Shown here piece by piece: positions 10,041 through 19,431 of a stretch of 64,000 nt of DNA (position 1 is the stretch's first letter; each line of letters begins with the position of its first letter). The translations under genes were made by a program, and so were the position numbers. The notes under the pieces are model-generated. The model worked only from the letters and a program-made list of their open reading frames with translations, did not search any database and was not told where the DNA came from. The stretch covers positions 6,006-70,005 of the forward strand of contig CAZFPO010000004.1 of the NCBI GenBank assembly GCA_964521105.1. Reading direction: 5' to 3'. This stretch comes from JAQUGA01 sp964521105. Its GTDB lineage: Bacteria; Bacteroidota; Bacteroidia; Bacteroidales; WCHB1-69.

Positions 10041-10101
10041 TGCTAACAAATTGAATTTCAAATCAAACAAATTACTATAAACAAAACTTAAAATTGAATT
10101 T

Positions 10102-10440
10102 ATGAAAAATGTAATGTTATTCTTTGGAGCATTTTTTTTGTTAACAACATCGTTAAAAGCTCAAAAAGTATTTTCGGTTGATGCCGATTATAAAGCCAAT
10201 GTGAAAGTTTTTGTGGTGGATGCCGATTATAAAGCCGACTTATTGGTTTACAAAGTAGATGCAGATTACAAGGCAGGCGAAAACGATGGTAAATGGTTTT
10301 TCACAAATGCCGATTATCAAGCAAAAAAGAAAATATATTTTGTAAATTCCGACTATCAAGCCGATTTAAAAATATATTTTGTAGACTCTGACTATAAAGC
10401 TGGTTGGAAAAACAATGCTAAAAAAGCAATAATGTATTAA
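10102..10440 (+). CDS. Secreted protein made of six 13-residue VDADYKA repeats
   Basis: 112 residues. A signal peptide (1-20, ending LKA) is followed almost entirely by six copies of a motif V-D/N-A/S-D-Y-K/Q-A at residues 26-32, 39-45, 52-58, 68-74, 81-87 and 94-100. Period is 13 residues except for a 3-residue insertion after copy 3 (in AGENDGKWFF). Between motifs runs a beta-like K-x-x-Y/F-x-V stretch, so each unit is probably one strand-turn of a fibre or solenoid. It resembles small Bacteroidetes proteins with Y-x-A-D repeats (DUF6150-like, from memory). Location would be periplasm or cell surface. Function unknown. Confidence 0.75.
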   Translation: MKNVMLFFGAFFLLTTSLKAQKVFSVDADYKANVKVFVVDADYKADLLVYKVDADYKAGENDGKWFFTNADYQAKKKIYFVNSDYQADLKIYFVDSDYKAGWKNNAKKAIMY

Positions 10441-10596
10441 TGTTTATTGTTCATTCTACAGTTGTCTGTTAAAAGAACAATCTTGCCATTATAAAAGATA
10501 ATGACATTTTTCAATTACTGACTTTTATTATTGATATTTGGATTAATGTATAATATCGTAAATAATAAGAAGCATCGATTTAAAACACTTTTTTTA

Positions 10597-10629
10597 TTTG
10601 ACTAACTGATTTAATATTTTCTAAATTTG
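10597..10629 (+). promoter_or_regulatory. Bacteroidetes-type promoter for ettA
   Basis: TTTG (10597-10600), a 21-nt spacer and TAAATTTG (10622-10629) match the phylum's -33/-7 consensus. The start codon of ettA is 30 bp downstream at 10659. Confidence 0.6.
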
Positions 10630-10658
10630 TATCTTCGTGCCAAATTAAAAATAAAAAA

Positions 10659-12338
10659 ATGAGTGACGATAAAAAGATCATCTTTTCGATGGTTAACGTA
10701 AGCAAAACATTTCCACCAGCAAAGCAAGTATTAAAAAATATCTATCTTTCGTTTTATTACGGTGCAAAAATAGGCGTTATAGGACTAAATGGATCAGGAA
10801 AATCATCGCTTTTGAAAATTATAGCAGGTGAAGATAAGTCAATTATTGGCGATGTAGTTTTTTCTCCAGGTTATAGTGTGGGGTATTTGCCTCAAGAGCC
10901 AATATTAGATAACACAAGAACGGTTAAAGAAATTGTTACTGAGGGCGTTCAGGAAGTTGCCGATATTTTAAAAGAATATGATGAAGTGAATAATCGTTTT
11001 GCCGAACCAATGAGCGACGACGAAATGAATAAATTAATTGAACGTCAAGGCGAACTTACCGAGCTTATCGACCATCATGATGCCTGGGAATTAGACTCAA
11101 AATTAGAGCGAGCAATGGATGCATTACGTTGTCCTGATGGTGAAACCCCCATTTTAAATCTTTCGGGAGGTGAACGCCGTAGAGTTGCTTTATGTCGTTT
11201 ATTGCTAAAACAACCCGACATTTTACTATTAGATGAACCCACTAACCACCTAGATGCCGAATCGATAGAATGGCTCGAAATGCACTTACAACAATATAAG
11301 GGAACTGTTATAGCCGTTACCCACGATAGATATTTTTTAGACAATGTGGCTGGTTGGATTCTTGAACTAGACCGTGGAGAAGGCATACCATGGAAAGGAA
11401 ATTATTCATCATGGCTCGACCAAAAATCGAATCGTTTAGCCCAAGAAGAAAAGCAAGAAAGCAAACGCCGAAAAACTCTTGAACGCGAACTTGAATGGGT
11501 GCGTATGGCTCCTAAGGCTCGTCATGCTAAATCAAAATCAAGGTTAAATGCATACGAAAATTTGCTCAATCAAGATACTAAAGAAAAAGAAGAACGCTTA
11601 GAAATTTTCATTCCTAACGGTCCTCGTCTGGGAAACGTTGTTATTGAAGCAAAAAATGTGGCTAAAGCATTTGGCGACAAAGTTTTATACGATGACTTAA
11701 CTTTTTCGCTTCCTCCTAATGGAATTGTTGGCATAATTGGTCCTAATGGAGCAGGAAAAACTACTCTTTTTCGACTAATAATGGAACACGACAAGCCAGA
11801 AAAAGGCACTTTTAATGTTGGCGAAACGGTGAAACTAGCATATATTGACCAACAACATAGTGAAGTTGATCCCGAAAAAAGTGTGTATGAAATTATTTCG
11901 GGAGGAACCGAACAAATGATGCTTGGTGGTAAACTTATAAACTCAAGAGCTTATATTTCGAGGTTTAATTTTAGTGGAACCGACCAAAGCAAAAAAGCAG
12001 GAGTTTTATCAGGTGGTGAACGAAATCGCTTGCATTTGGCTTTAACACTCAAATCGGAAGCAAATGTTCTTCTATTGGACGAACCAACCAACGACATCGA
12101 CATCAACACACTAAGAGCTTTGGAAGAGGCATTGGAAAATTTTGCAGGTTGTGCTGTCATAATTTCGCACGACCGCTGGTTTTTAGATAGAGTGTGTACT
12201 CATATTTTAGCTTTTGAAGGAAACTCACAAGTGTACTTCTTCGAAGGTTCGTATAGCGAATATGAAGAAAACCGCAAAAAACGTCTTGGAAACGAAGGTC
12301 CTAAACGAATTAGATATAAAAAGCTAATAGCTGATTAA
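10659..12338 (+). CDS. ettA: Energy-dependent translational throttle protein EttA (ABC-F ATPase)
   Basis: 559 residues, close to the 555 of E. coli EttA. It has two ABC ATPase domains with no membrane part: Walker A GLNGSGKS (42-49) and GPNGAGKT in the second domain; signatures LSGGERRRVAL and LSGGERNRLHL; Walker B plus LLDEPTNHLD and LLDEPTNDID. The inter-domain linker (RRKTLERELEWVRMAPKARHAKSKSRL) and C-terminal end RIRYKKL are characteristic of EttA rather than other ABC-F proteins. EttA binds the ribosomal E site and gates entry into elongation according to the ADP/ATP ratio. It has its own promoter and converges with the deaminase gene. Confidence 0.93.
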   Translation: MSDDKKIIFSMVNVSKTFPPAKQVLKNIYLSFYYGAKIGVIGLNGSGKSSLLKIIAGEDKSIIGDVVFSPGYSVGYLPQEPILDNTRTVKEIVTEGVQEVADILKEYDEVNNRFAEPMSDDEMNKLIERQGELTELIDHHDAWELDSKLERAMDALRCPDGETPILNLSGGERRRVALCRLLLKQPDILLLDEPTNHLDAESIEWLEMHLQQYKGTVIAVTHDRYFLDNVAGWILELDRGEGIPWKGNYSSWLDQKSNRLAQEEKQESKRRKTLERELEWVRMAPKARHAKSKSRLNAYENLLNQDTKEKEERLEIFIPNGPRLGNVVIEAKNVAKAFGDKVLYDDLTFSLPPNGIVGIIGPNGAGKTTLFRLIMEHDKPEKGTFNVGETVKLAYIDQQHSEVDPEKSVYEIISGGTEQMMLGGKLINSRAYISRFNFSGTDQSKKAGVLSGGERNRLHLALTLKSEANVLLLDEPTNDIDINTLRALEEALENFAGCAVIISHDRWFLDRVCTHILAFEGNSQVYFFEGSYSEYEENRKKRLGNEGPKRIRYKKLIAD

Positions 12339-12351
12339 CAAGAAATTAGCT

Positions 12352-13362
12352 TTATTTATATAATTCCATGTATCTAAAAATTTCAGTTTTAAGTCTTTCT
12401 TTGTCACTCTCATTCATAAAAGAGCTATTTACAGCATTTATATTGAGTTGTATCAACTCATCAATAGTAAATCCTTGATTATGCAACAACAAATATTCAT
12501 TTGAAAGAGTAGTAGAAAACATTGCTGGATCATCAGAATTTAAAGTACAAACTAAACCTGCATCAAACATTTTACGAATTGGGTGATTTTGTTTTGAATC
12601 TACAACTTTTAAAAAATAATTACTTGTTGGACAAACTTCTATAGGAACTTCATGATTTTTTAGATATTCCAATAAATATACATCATCAACACATCGTATT
12701 CCATGTCCGATACGTTCAGCTTTCAAATCTTTAATAGCACTCCAAATACTTTCAGCTCCAACTGCTTCACCAGCATGAGCTACAACGTGCAAACCGTTTT
12801 CTCTCGCTTTTTTATATACATCTGAAAAAAGAGCCGCTGGAAAACCATTCTCCAATCCACCTAAACCTAAACCAATAAAAACATCTCTTTTTTTTCCCTC
12901 TATAACTAAATCCAAAACATCATCTTTGCTTTCAGGAAAATTCCGTGCAATATCCGGTATAAATTGGACTTTTACATGATATTTGTCCTCTCCTGCTCTC
13001 ATTCCTTTTTCGATGGCATTAATTATTTCGCTGCTTGAAAAATGTTCGACTAAAAATGAAGCACTTAAAAAAGCCTCGGAATACATTATGTTTTGAATGC
13101 TTTGAAATCGATAGAAATCTTCAATTAAAAAAGAATAATCTTCTGCTTTTTTTAAACATGATACAGCTTTTATGTATGTATCAATGAAATGTGGAAAATC
13201 TCTAAATTCAAACATTTTACGCCACTCGTTTATACTTTTAACCGGTATATCAACCATGTTTTTTTCGGCAATTTGACAATAAATATCTGGACTTACAGCA
13301 CCTTCAACATGAACATGGAGCTCAACCTTGGGCATTTTTAAAAAGAAATCTTTATAATTCAT
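12352..13362 (-). CDS. Adenosine/adenine deaminase-family metal hydrolase
   Basis: 336 residues of the adenosine deaminase family: metal-binding VELHVHVEG (H16, H18), HAGEAVG with the third His and catalytic Glu, ERIGHGIRC, and LNSDDPAMF with the catalytic Asp pair. Length fits a single TIM barrel. Cytosolic; purine salvage by hydrolytic deamination is the family role. The NSDDPAMF motif is closer to adenine-deaminase-type or futalosine-type members than to E. coli Add, so the exact substrate (adenosine, adenine or aminodeoxyfutalosine) is left open. An alternative start is Met10 (MPKVELH) at 13335. Confidence 0.82.
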   Translation of the reverse strand: MNYKDFFLKMPKVELHVHVEGAVSPDIYCQIAEKNMVDIPVKSINEWRKMFEFRDFPHFIDTYIKAVSCLKKAEDYSFLIEDFYRFQSIQNIMYSEAFLSASFLVEHFSSSEIINAIEKGMRAGEDKYHVKVQFIPDIARNFPESKDDVLDLVIEGKKRDVFIGLGLGGLENGFPAALFSDVYKKARENGLHVVAHAGEAVGAESIWSAIKDLKAERIGHGIRCVDDVYLLEYLKNHEVPIEVCPTSNYFLKVVDSKQNHPIRKMFDAGLVCTLNSDDPAMFSTTLSNEYLLLHNQGFTIDELIQLNINAVNSSFMNESDKERLKTEIFRYMELYK

Positions 13363-13455
13363 TATAAATTTATTTAATTTATTTACAAAGGAAGCAAATA
13401 AAATAAAGTTATTTGTTTTTCAAATTTAATTTTTCCTTAATAAAAAATAATATCT

Positions 13456-13463
13456 TATATTTG
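13456..13463 (+). promoter_or_regulatory. Candidate -7 box for pckA
   Basis: TATATTTG matches TAnnTTTG and lies 30 bp before the pckA start codon at 13493. The -33 region shows no clear TTTG. Confidence 0.45.
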
Positions 13464-13492
13464 CCAGCAATACAATAAACTTATTTTTTATT

Positions 13493-15763
13493 ATGAAAGC
13501 AGTTAATAAAAACGTTGATTTAGATTTAAGTATCTATGGAATTCAAAATCCGAAACAAATTTATTATAACATTTCGTACGATGATTTGTTTTTGCACGAA
13601 ACAGACCCTAATCTAGAAGGTTATGAAAAAGGATTTGTAACAAATTCGGGAACAGTTGCAGTTGACACTGGTATTTTCACAGGTCGTTCGCCAAAAGACA
13701 AATACATAGTTAAAGATTCGGAAACCGAAAATAACGTTTGGTGGGCATCTCCAGGTAAAAAAGGCTCCGACAATAAACCAATTGATGAGAACATTTGGAA
13801 TAATCTTAAAGAAACTAGTTACAAACAATTATCGGGTAAAAAACTTTACGTTATGGATGCCTATGTTGGTGCTAACATCAACACCCGAATGAGCATTCGT
13901 GTAATTACTGAAGTGGCTTGGGCTGCTCATTTTGTAAAAAACATGTTTATTCGCCCTAGTGAAGAGGAACTTAAAAACTTCAAACCTGATTTTGTAATGC
14001 TGCATGCATGCAAAACGGTAAATTCTTTATGGCATGAACAAAATCTTAATAGCGATGTATATGTTGCTTTTAATTTAAAAGAAAAAATGGCGGTTGTTGG
14101 CGGTTCATGGTATGGCGGTGAAATTAAAAAGGGATTTTTCTCGGTTATGAACTATTTCATGCCTCTACAAAACATAGCATCGATGCACTGCTCGGCAAAT
14201 ATGGGAAAAGATGGCAGTACTGCAATTTTCTTTGGCTTGTCAGGAACTGGCAAAACTACTCTATCTGCTGACCCAGACCGTTTTTTAATTGGTGATGATG
14301 AACATGGTTGGGACGAGGATGGAGTTTTCAATTACGAAGGCGGTTGTTATGCCAAATGTATCGATCTTGATAGAGAAAAAGAGCCCGACATTTTTAATGC
14401 TATCCGTAGAGATGCCCTTCTAGAAAATGTTGTGTATGATGAAAAAACTGGTGAAGTAAACTATAAAAGTGGAATCAAAACCGAAAACACTCGGGTTTCT
14501 TATCCAATTTATCATATTAACAATATTGTAACACCCGTATCAAAAGGAACTCATCCAAAAAAAATAATCTTTTTAACAGCAGATGCCTTTGGTGTTTTAC
14601 CCCCTGTTTCAAAGTTAACCAACGATCAGGCGATGTATTATTTTCTAAGTGGATTTACTTCCAAATTAGCCGGCACCGAACGTGGTGTTAAAGAGCCTCA
14701 ACCAACTTTTTCACCTGCTTTTGGAGCTCCTTTCCTTCTGCTAAACCCGATTGTTTATGCAAAGGCTCTTTCCGAAAAAATGAAACAACATAATGCTACC
14801 GCTTATTTGGTGAATACTGGATGGAGTGGTGGTCCTTATGGTGTTGGAAAAAGAATTGATTTACCTTCTACACGAAAAATTATTAGTGCAATTTTAGATG
14901 GTAGCATCGACCGTAGTGAATTCGCCGAAATGGAAGCCTTTGGGTTAATGATTCCAAAAGAAATAAATGGTGTAGACCCTAATATACTATCTCCAAAAAA
15001 CACTTGGAAATATCCCTCAGCTTACGACGAACAAGCTCAAATCTTAGCCGATAAATTCATTGACAATTTCCAAAAATTCAACGACACTGAAGAAGGAAAA
15101 AGATTGGTAGCCGCTGGTCCGAGAAACAAACACATGAAGGACTTCTATAATTATTACCAAACAAAAATTGAAAAACTCGAGAACGAACACAAAGAAGAAA
15201 TAACTCGCTTAAGAGACCAAATTTACATCCTTCAAAACGCATTTAGCGAATATATTTCGTTTAATTCAATAAATACTAATTATAAAAATCGCGAACTTAA
15301 ACGACATATCCCAATGGAAGTTTTTGTTGGCTCCGATAACCAAAAAGATTGGGATATCGTATTTAAATCACTCCGTGAAATCATAAAAACGATTGGTTTT
15401 GATTTTTATACACCAAGTAAAAAATTACAAAAATACAGCGAACGTATTGTGGTTAGTCAATCGGAGTTCAGTATAAAAAATTTATACACCATTTTGGATT
15501 CATTATACAATACGCTTAAAGGCTCAACCCACGAAAATAAAACAATCAAGCTAACATTTAACAACTTTGTATCTGCAACAAAACATATTCCAGAGTTTGT
15601 TATTAAAATTGGCTCGTTAATTATCATCAAAATCACCGACGAAGACAATAATCAACAAATTAAAACCATTAAGCTATCCATTTCGAATATGATTCACATT
15701 GATAAGCATATTGGTTTATTGCAAAATCCAAGTCAGTTAATTAAAGAACTCCATAATTTCTAA
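13493..15763 (+). CDS. pckA: Phosphoenolpyruvate carboxykinase (ATP) with a C-terminal coiled-coil extension
   Basis: 756 residues, against about 530-540 for the family. Residues 1-543 are a complete ATP-type PckA: FTGRSPKDKYIV, P-loop GLSGTGKTTL with K254 (same number as in E. coli PckA), DDEHGWDEDG, and the usual end EEGKRLVAAGP (about 532-543). It interconverts oxaloacetate and phosphoenolpyruvate with ATP/ADP, in gluconeogenesis or, in anaerobes, CO2 fixation toward succinate. Residues 544-756 are extra: a charged coiled coil (about 555-585, IEKLENEHKEEITRLRDQ) then an alpha/beta domain beginning MEVFVGSDNQKDWD. No frame break separates the parts. The ATG at 15134 could have been the start of a once-separate gene. 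The terminator follows at 15786. Confidence 0.95.
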   Translation: MKAVNKNVDLDLSIYGIQNPKQIYYNISYDDLFLHETDPNLEGYEKGFVTNSGTVAVDTGIFTGRSPKDKYIVKDSETENNVWWASPGKKGSDNKPIDENIWNNLKETSYKQLSGKKLYVMDAYVGANINTRMSIRVITEVAWAAHFVKNMFIRPSEEELKNFKPDFVMLHACKTVNSLWHEQNLNSDVYVAFNLKEKMAVVGGSWYGGEIKKGFFSVMNYFMPLQNIASMHCSANMGKDGSTAIFFGLSGTGKTTLSADPDRFLIGDDEHGWDEDGVFNYEGGCYAKCIDLDREKEPDIFNAIRRDALLENVVYDEKTGEVNYKSGIKTENTRVSYPIYHINNIVTPVSKGTHPKKIIFLTADAFGVLPPVSKLTNDQAMYYFLSGFTSKLAGTERGVKEPQPTFSPAFGAPFLLLNPIVYAKALSEKMKQHNATAYLVNTGWSGGPYGVGKRIDLPSTRKIISAILDGSIDRSEFAEMEAFGLMIPKEINGVDPNILSPKNTWKYPSAYDEQAQILADKFIDNFQKFNDTEEGKRLVAAGPRNKHMKDFYNYYQTKIEKLENEHKEEITRLRDQIYILQNAFSEYISFNSINTNYKNRELKRHIPMEVFVGSDNQKDWDIVFKSLREIIKTIGFDFYTPSKKLQKYSERIVVSQSEFSIKNLYTILDSLYNTLKGSTHENKTIKLTFNNFVSATKHIPEFVIKIGSLIIIKITDEDNNQQIKTIKLSISNMIHIDKHIGLLQNPSQLIKELHNF

Positions 15764-15785
15764 ACGAATTTAATTGAATAAAAAA

Positions 15786-15813
15786 AGCGTAAATAATATT
15801 TACGCTTTTTTTT
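15786..15813 (+). terminator. Rho-independent terminator of pckA
   Basis: A perfect stem AGCGTAAAT / ATTTACGCT with a three-base loop, followed by a run of nine T, 23 bp after the pckA stop. Confidence 0.85.
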
Positions 15814-15814
15814 A

Positions 15815-15822
15815 TATATTTG
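15815..15822 (+). promoter_or_regulatory. Candidate -7 box for the first beta-helix gene
   Basis: TATATTTG, matching TAnnTTTG, lies just after the pckA terminator and 38 bp before the start codon at 15860. Confidence 0.4.
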
Positions 15823-15859
15823 ATGTGTTTATTTTTTACAATAACCAACTTTTCACCTA

Positions 15860-18649
15860 ATGAAAAAAACATTTTGCCTTTTTGTTTTATTGGCATCTTT
15901 AAATTTCAATAATATTTTTGCTGCAACTTATACTGTAATTAACACAAACGATTCGGGTGCAGGTTCACTCCGTCAAGCCATAACAGATGCTAACGGCTCA
16001 AACGGGCCTCAAACCATTCAATTTAACATTCCAAATTCAGACATAAACTACAATGTAATTTCGAATACTTGGAAAATCACATTAAACACTACGCTCCCAA
16101 TGATAATTAAACCCTTAATTACCATTGATGCTACAACGCAAACAGCTAATCAAGGAAATACAAACCCTTTTGGACCCGAAATAGAATTAAATTGTAGTAG
16201 TTTATTAACTTTTGGATTTCGCATAGCAACCTTTGGAAATACAATAAAAGGATTTATTATTAATGGGTTTGATTTTGGAATTCAGATATATGGTAACATA
16301 CAGGACAATATTATTACAGAAAATTACATTGGATGCAATTATTCTGGAACCATTGCGATTCCAAATAACTATGGAATCGGATTATTTGGAAATTCAAACC
16401 ATACATTAATTTCAAACAATTTAATTTCTGGAAATTCACAATCGGGAATTATCATATCAACGGGTAATCAAAACAAAATTTTTGGCAATAGAATTGGAAC
16501 TGACAAAACAGGAAATTTTCCACTCTCAAATACTAATGGAATTATCATAAATGAATCATTTGCAAATCAAGTGGGCGGTGATTTATTTAATGATCGAAAT
16601 ATTATATCAGGGAACACAGATGCAGGTATTATTATTAATGATTTTTATAGCATGTCAAATACAATATACAACAATTTTATTGGAGTAAACATAAATTGTA
16701 ATGATACTTTACCTAATCAAAATGGAATAATAATAAATTCAGCATCAGCGAATATGATTGGTAATAGTGGTCCAAATTTCAGAAATATAATATCTGGCAA
16801 CCGTTCCACTGGAATTGTTTTGAATGGCACTGGTACAAATGTCAATGAAATAAAAAACAATTTCATCGGTACCGACTCTACCGGAACTATAGCCATGAGT
16901 AATGCATACGGAATCATCATAAAAATGGATGCCGACCGTAATACAATCGGTGGTTCAACCGCAAGCGAAAGAAATATCATTTCAGCAAATCTCGAAATTG
17001 GTGTTTATATTGAATCCAGCGATAGCAATGTTGTCTCGGGAAATTTTATTGGAACCAATGTAAATGGAACAGAAACTTTTAGAAAAAATGGAGTATTAAT
17101 TCAAGCCAACGGGATTGAAATCAACACCGTATCAAAATATAATCGAATTGGAGGATATACCGAAGGTGAACGAAATATCATCTCAGGAAATAGAGTTTAT
17201 GGAGCCATTTATTATGGAAATTGTTCGTTAAACAACATTGTAGGAAATTACATTGGCACCGATGTCAGCGGAAGTTTTTCTATCCCTAATGCAACAGGAA
17301 TTTGTGTTGACGCCGCTTCAAATCATAATATGATTGAGCAAAATTTACTATCTGGAAATGTCAGTTATGGAATTTTCATAGTTACCACAGGCAGTTATTA
17401 CAATACGTTTAGAGCAAATTTAGTCGGAACAAATGCAACGGGTACTTCTGCCATTCCAAACGATGTTGGAATAATAATCGGTGGTGGTGCAAAATATAAT
17501 CTGATTGGTGGTGATAATCCTGCTGATAGAAACATTTTTTCAGGAAATAATTATTCTGGTATAGAAATAAGTGATAACACGACCGATTCAAACCAAATTA
17601 TTGGAAATTTTATTGGTACTGACATTACCGGTAATGTAGCTTTAAGTAATTACTATGGAATTGCAATGAGTAGTTTAAGTAGTCATTCGTTGATTGACCG
17701 AAATATTATTTCAGGAAACACATCGTGTGGGATGATTTTAACCGATAATACACATCATAACAAAATTATCAGTAATTTAATTGGTATTGGTAAAGATGGT
17801 AATACCCCAATTGGAAATGGTGCAACGGGTGTTGTCATAGCTTTTGGAGCTTCGTATAATAAAATTGGAAACATTGGACATGGGAATTATATTGCAAACA
17901 ACGATTCGGGTGGAGTTGTAGTTATGGGAAGCAACACTTTACACAATAGAATTTCGGCTAATTCAATTTATAATAATTCATTTTTAGGAATAGATTTATT
18001 GCCCGAAGGCGTAAACTCAAACGATGCTGGTGATGCTGACAGTGGACCAAACAACTTGCAAAATTATCCTGTTATTACTTCAACTGGTTATAATTCATTT
18101 ACTGGTCGAACTTTTATAACTGGAACATTGGATACTCCTTATAATTCCGAAAACTCAATTGAAATATTCAAAGTTGAAACCAACGATATTTTCAATCATG
18201 GTCAAGGAAAAGTGTTTTTAGGAAATACAAATCCTGATGTAAATGGAAATTGGACAATTTCGATTGTGGGTTTAATTACTGGAGATATTATCACTGCTAC
18301 TGCCACGGATTCAGCAGATTGCACATCTGAATTTTCTCAAAATTATTCTGTAACTGTTGAAATTGATGTCATAAACTCTTTCGAAAACAGATTTACAGTT
18401 TATCCAAATCCAAGCAACGGAGAAGTAAATTGTGAGTTTGTTGCAAAAAATTCCGATTTTTATGAAATTTGTTTGAATGACTTGTTTGGAAAGGAAATTC
18501 ATGTCTTATTCGAGGGTTACTTTGTTTCAGGAATTAACAATTTTCATTTTTCACTTTCCGACCAAATATTAAAACAAGGAAATTACATCCTTTCGATAAA
18601 GGAAAAAGGAAACGTTGTAAATTCAAAAATCATTACTTATATTGAATAA
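15860..18649 (+). CDS. Secreted right-handed parallel beta-helix protein with T9SS sorting domain
   Basis: 929 residues. A signal peptide (1-21, ending IFAA) precedes an N-terminal cap (TVINTNDSGAGSLRQAI) typical of large bacterial beta-helix proteins. Residues about 90-720 are many imperfect coils built on N-x-I-x-G-N-x-I-G-T-D/N and RNIISGN motifs, as in NosD/polysaccharide-lyase-like solenoids. A small beta domain follows (about 725-835). The final 90 residues are a T9SS sorting domain (FTVYPNPSNGEV). Likely exported to the cell surface; no catalytic residues are recognised, so adhesion or glycan binding is as likely as lyase activity. Tandem paralog of the broken gene at 19432. Confidence 0.85.
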   Translation: MKKTFCLFVLLASLNFNNIFAATYTVINTNDSGAGSLRQAITDANGSNGPQTIQFNIPNSDINYNVISNTWKITLNTTLPMIIKPLITIDATTQTANQGNTNPFGPEIELNCSSLLTFGFRIATFGNTIKGFIINGFDFGIQIYGNIQDNIITENYIGCNYSGTIAIPNNYGIGLFGNSNHTLISNNLISGNSQSGIIISTGNQNKIFGNRIGTDKTGNFPLSNTNGIIINESFANQVGGDLFNDRNIISGNTDAGIIINDFYSMSNTIYNNFIGVNINCNDTLPNQNGIIINSASANMIGNSGPNFRNIISGNRSTGIVLNGTGTNVNEIKNNFIGTDSTGTIAMSNAYGIIIKMDADRNTIGGSTASERNIISANLEIGVYIESSDSNVVSGNFIGTNVNGTETFRKNGVLIQANGIEINTVSKYNRIGGYTEGERNIISGNRVYGAIYYGNCSLNNIVGNYIGTDVSGSFSIPNATGICVDAASNHNMIEQNLLSGNVSYGIFIVTTGSYYNTFRANLVGTNATGTSAIPNDVGIIIGGGAKYNLIGGDNPADRNIFSGNNYSGIEISDNTTDSNQIIGNFIGTDITGNVALSNYYGIAMSSLSSHSLIDRNIISGNTSCGMILTDNTHHNKIISNLIGIGKDGNTPIGNGATGVVIAFGASYNKIGNIGHGNYIANNDSGGVVVMGSNTLHNRISANSIYNNSFLGIDLLPEGVNSNDAGDADSGPNNLQNYPVITSTGYNSFTGRTFITGTLDTPYNSENSIEIFKVETNDIFNHGQGKVFLGNTNPDVNGNWTISIVGLITGDIITATATDSADCTSEFSQNYSVTVEIDVINSFENRFTVYPNPSNGEVNCEFVAKNSDFYEICLNDLFGKEIHVLFEGYFVSGINNFHFSLSDQILKQGNYILSIKEKGNVVNSKIITYIE

Positions 18650-18686
18650 CTAATAAAATATTTATTTAACTATAAACATTTTAAAA

Positions 18687-19410
18687 ATGAAAAAACATAG
18701 CCACAAAGGCACAAAGACACTAAGTAACCACTAAGAAAAATAATGAAAAAACTTTGTGAACCTTTGAGCCTTAGTGACTTCGTGGCAGAAATAAAAGAAA
18801 AAAAAATGAAAAAGCATAGCCACAAAGGCACAAAGACACCAAGAAACCACTAATAATAATAAATATTTGTGAACCTTTGAGCCTTAGTGACTTCGTGGCA
18901 GAAATAAAAAAAGAAAAAAATGAAAGAATATAGCCACAAAGGCACAAAAACACTAAGTAATCACTAAGAAAAATAATATAAATCTTTGTGAACCTTTGAG
19001 TCTTAGTGTCTTCGTGGCAGAAAAAAAGAAAAAAAAATGAAAAAGCATAGCCACAAAGGCACAAAGACACCAAGTAACCACTAAGAATAATAAAAAAATC
19101 TTTGTGAACCTTTGAGCCTCCGTGTCTTCGTGGCAGAAAAAAAGAAAAAAAATGAAAAAGCATAGCCACAAAGGCACAAAGACACCAAGTAACCACTAAN
19201 NNNNNNNNNNNNNNNNNNNNNNNNNNNNNNNNNNNNNNNNNNNNNNNNNNNNNNNNNNNNNNNNNNNNNNNNNNNNNNNNNNNNNNNNNNNNNNNNNNNA
19301 AAAAAAATGAAAAAGCATAGCCACAAAGGCACAAAGACACCAAGTAACCACTAAGAATAATAAAAAAAATCTTTGTGAACCTTTGAGCCTTAGTGTCTTC
19401 GTGGCATAAA
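18687..19410. repeat. Tandem array of ~115-bp repeats (at least six copies)
   Basis: Units start at 18687, 18806, 18920, 19037 and 19152, with periods of 119, 114, 117 and 115 bp. The fifth is cut by the N gap and a further copy runs 19307-19410. Each unit has a left arm (CCACAAAGGCACAAAGACAC) and a right arm (CTTTGTGAACCTTTGAGCC, ending CTTCGTGGCA) that are imperfect inverted repeats, joined by an AT-rich spacer. The arms themselves have an 8-nt internal period (CACAAAGG/CACAAAGA). Similar CACAAAGGCACAAAGACAC-type elements are, from memory, dispersed in many unrelated bacteria. Minus-strand open frames across the array are by-products of the repeat. True copy number is unknown because of the gap. 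Confidence 0.9.
19200..19299. other. Assembly gap (100 N)
   Basis: Exactly 100 N in the middle of the tandem repeat array. This is the conventional placeholder for a gap of unknown length, so the distance between the flanking copies is not real. The array probably caused the assembly break. Confidence 0.98.
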
Positions 19411-19431
19411 TAAAAATTAATCGCAAACACC

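Noticed and set aside
18687..19410. CRISPR array
   Set aside because: The periodic units are about 115 bp with no unique spacers between short repeats, and no cas gene is in the window.
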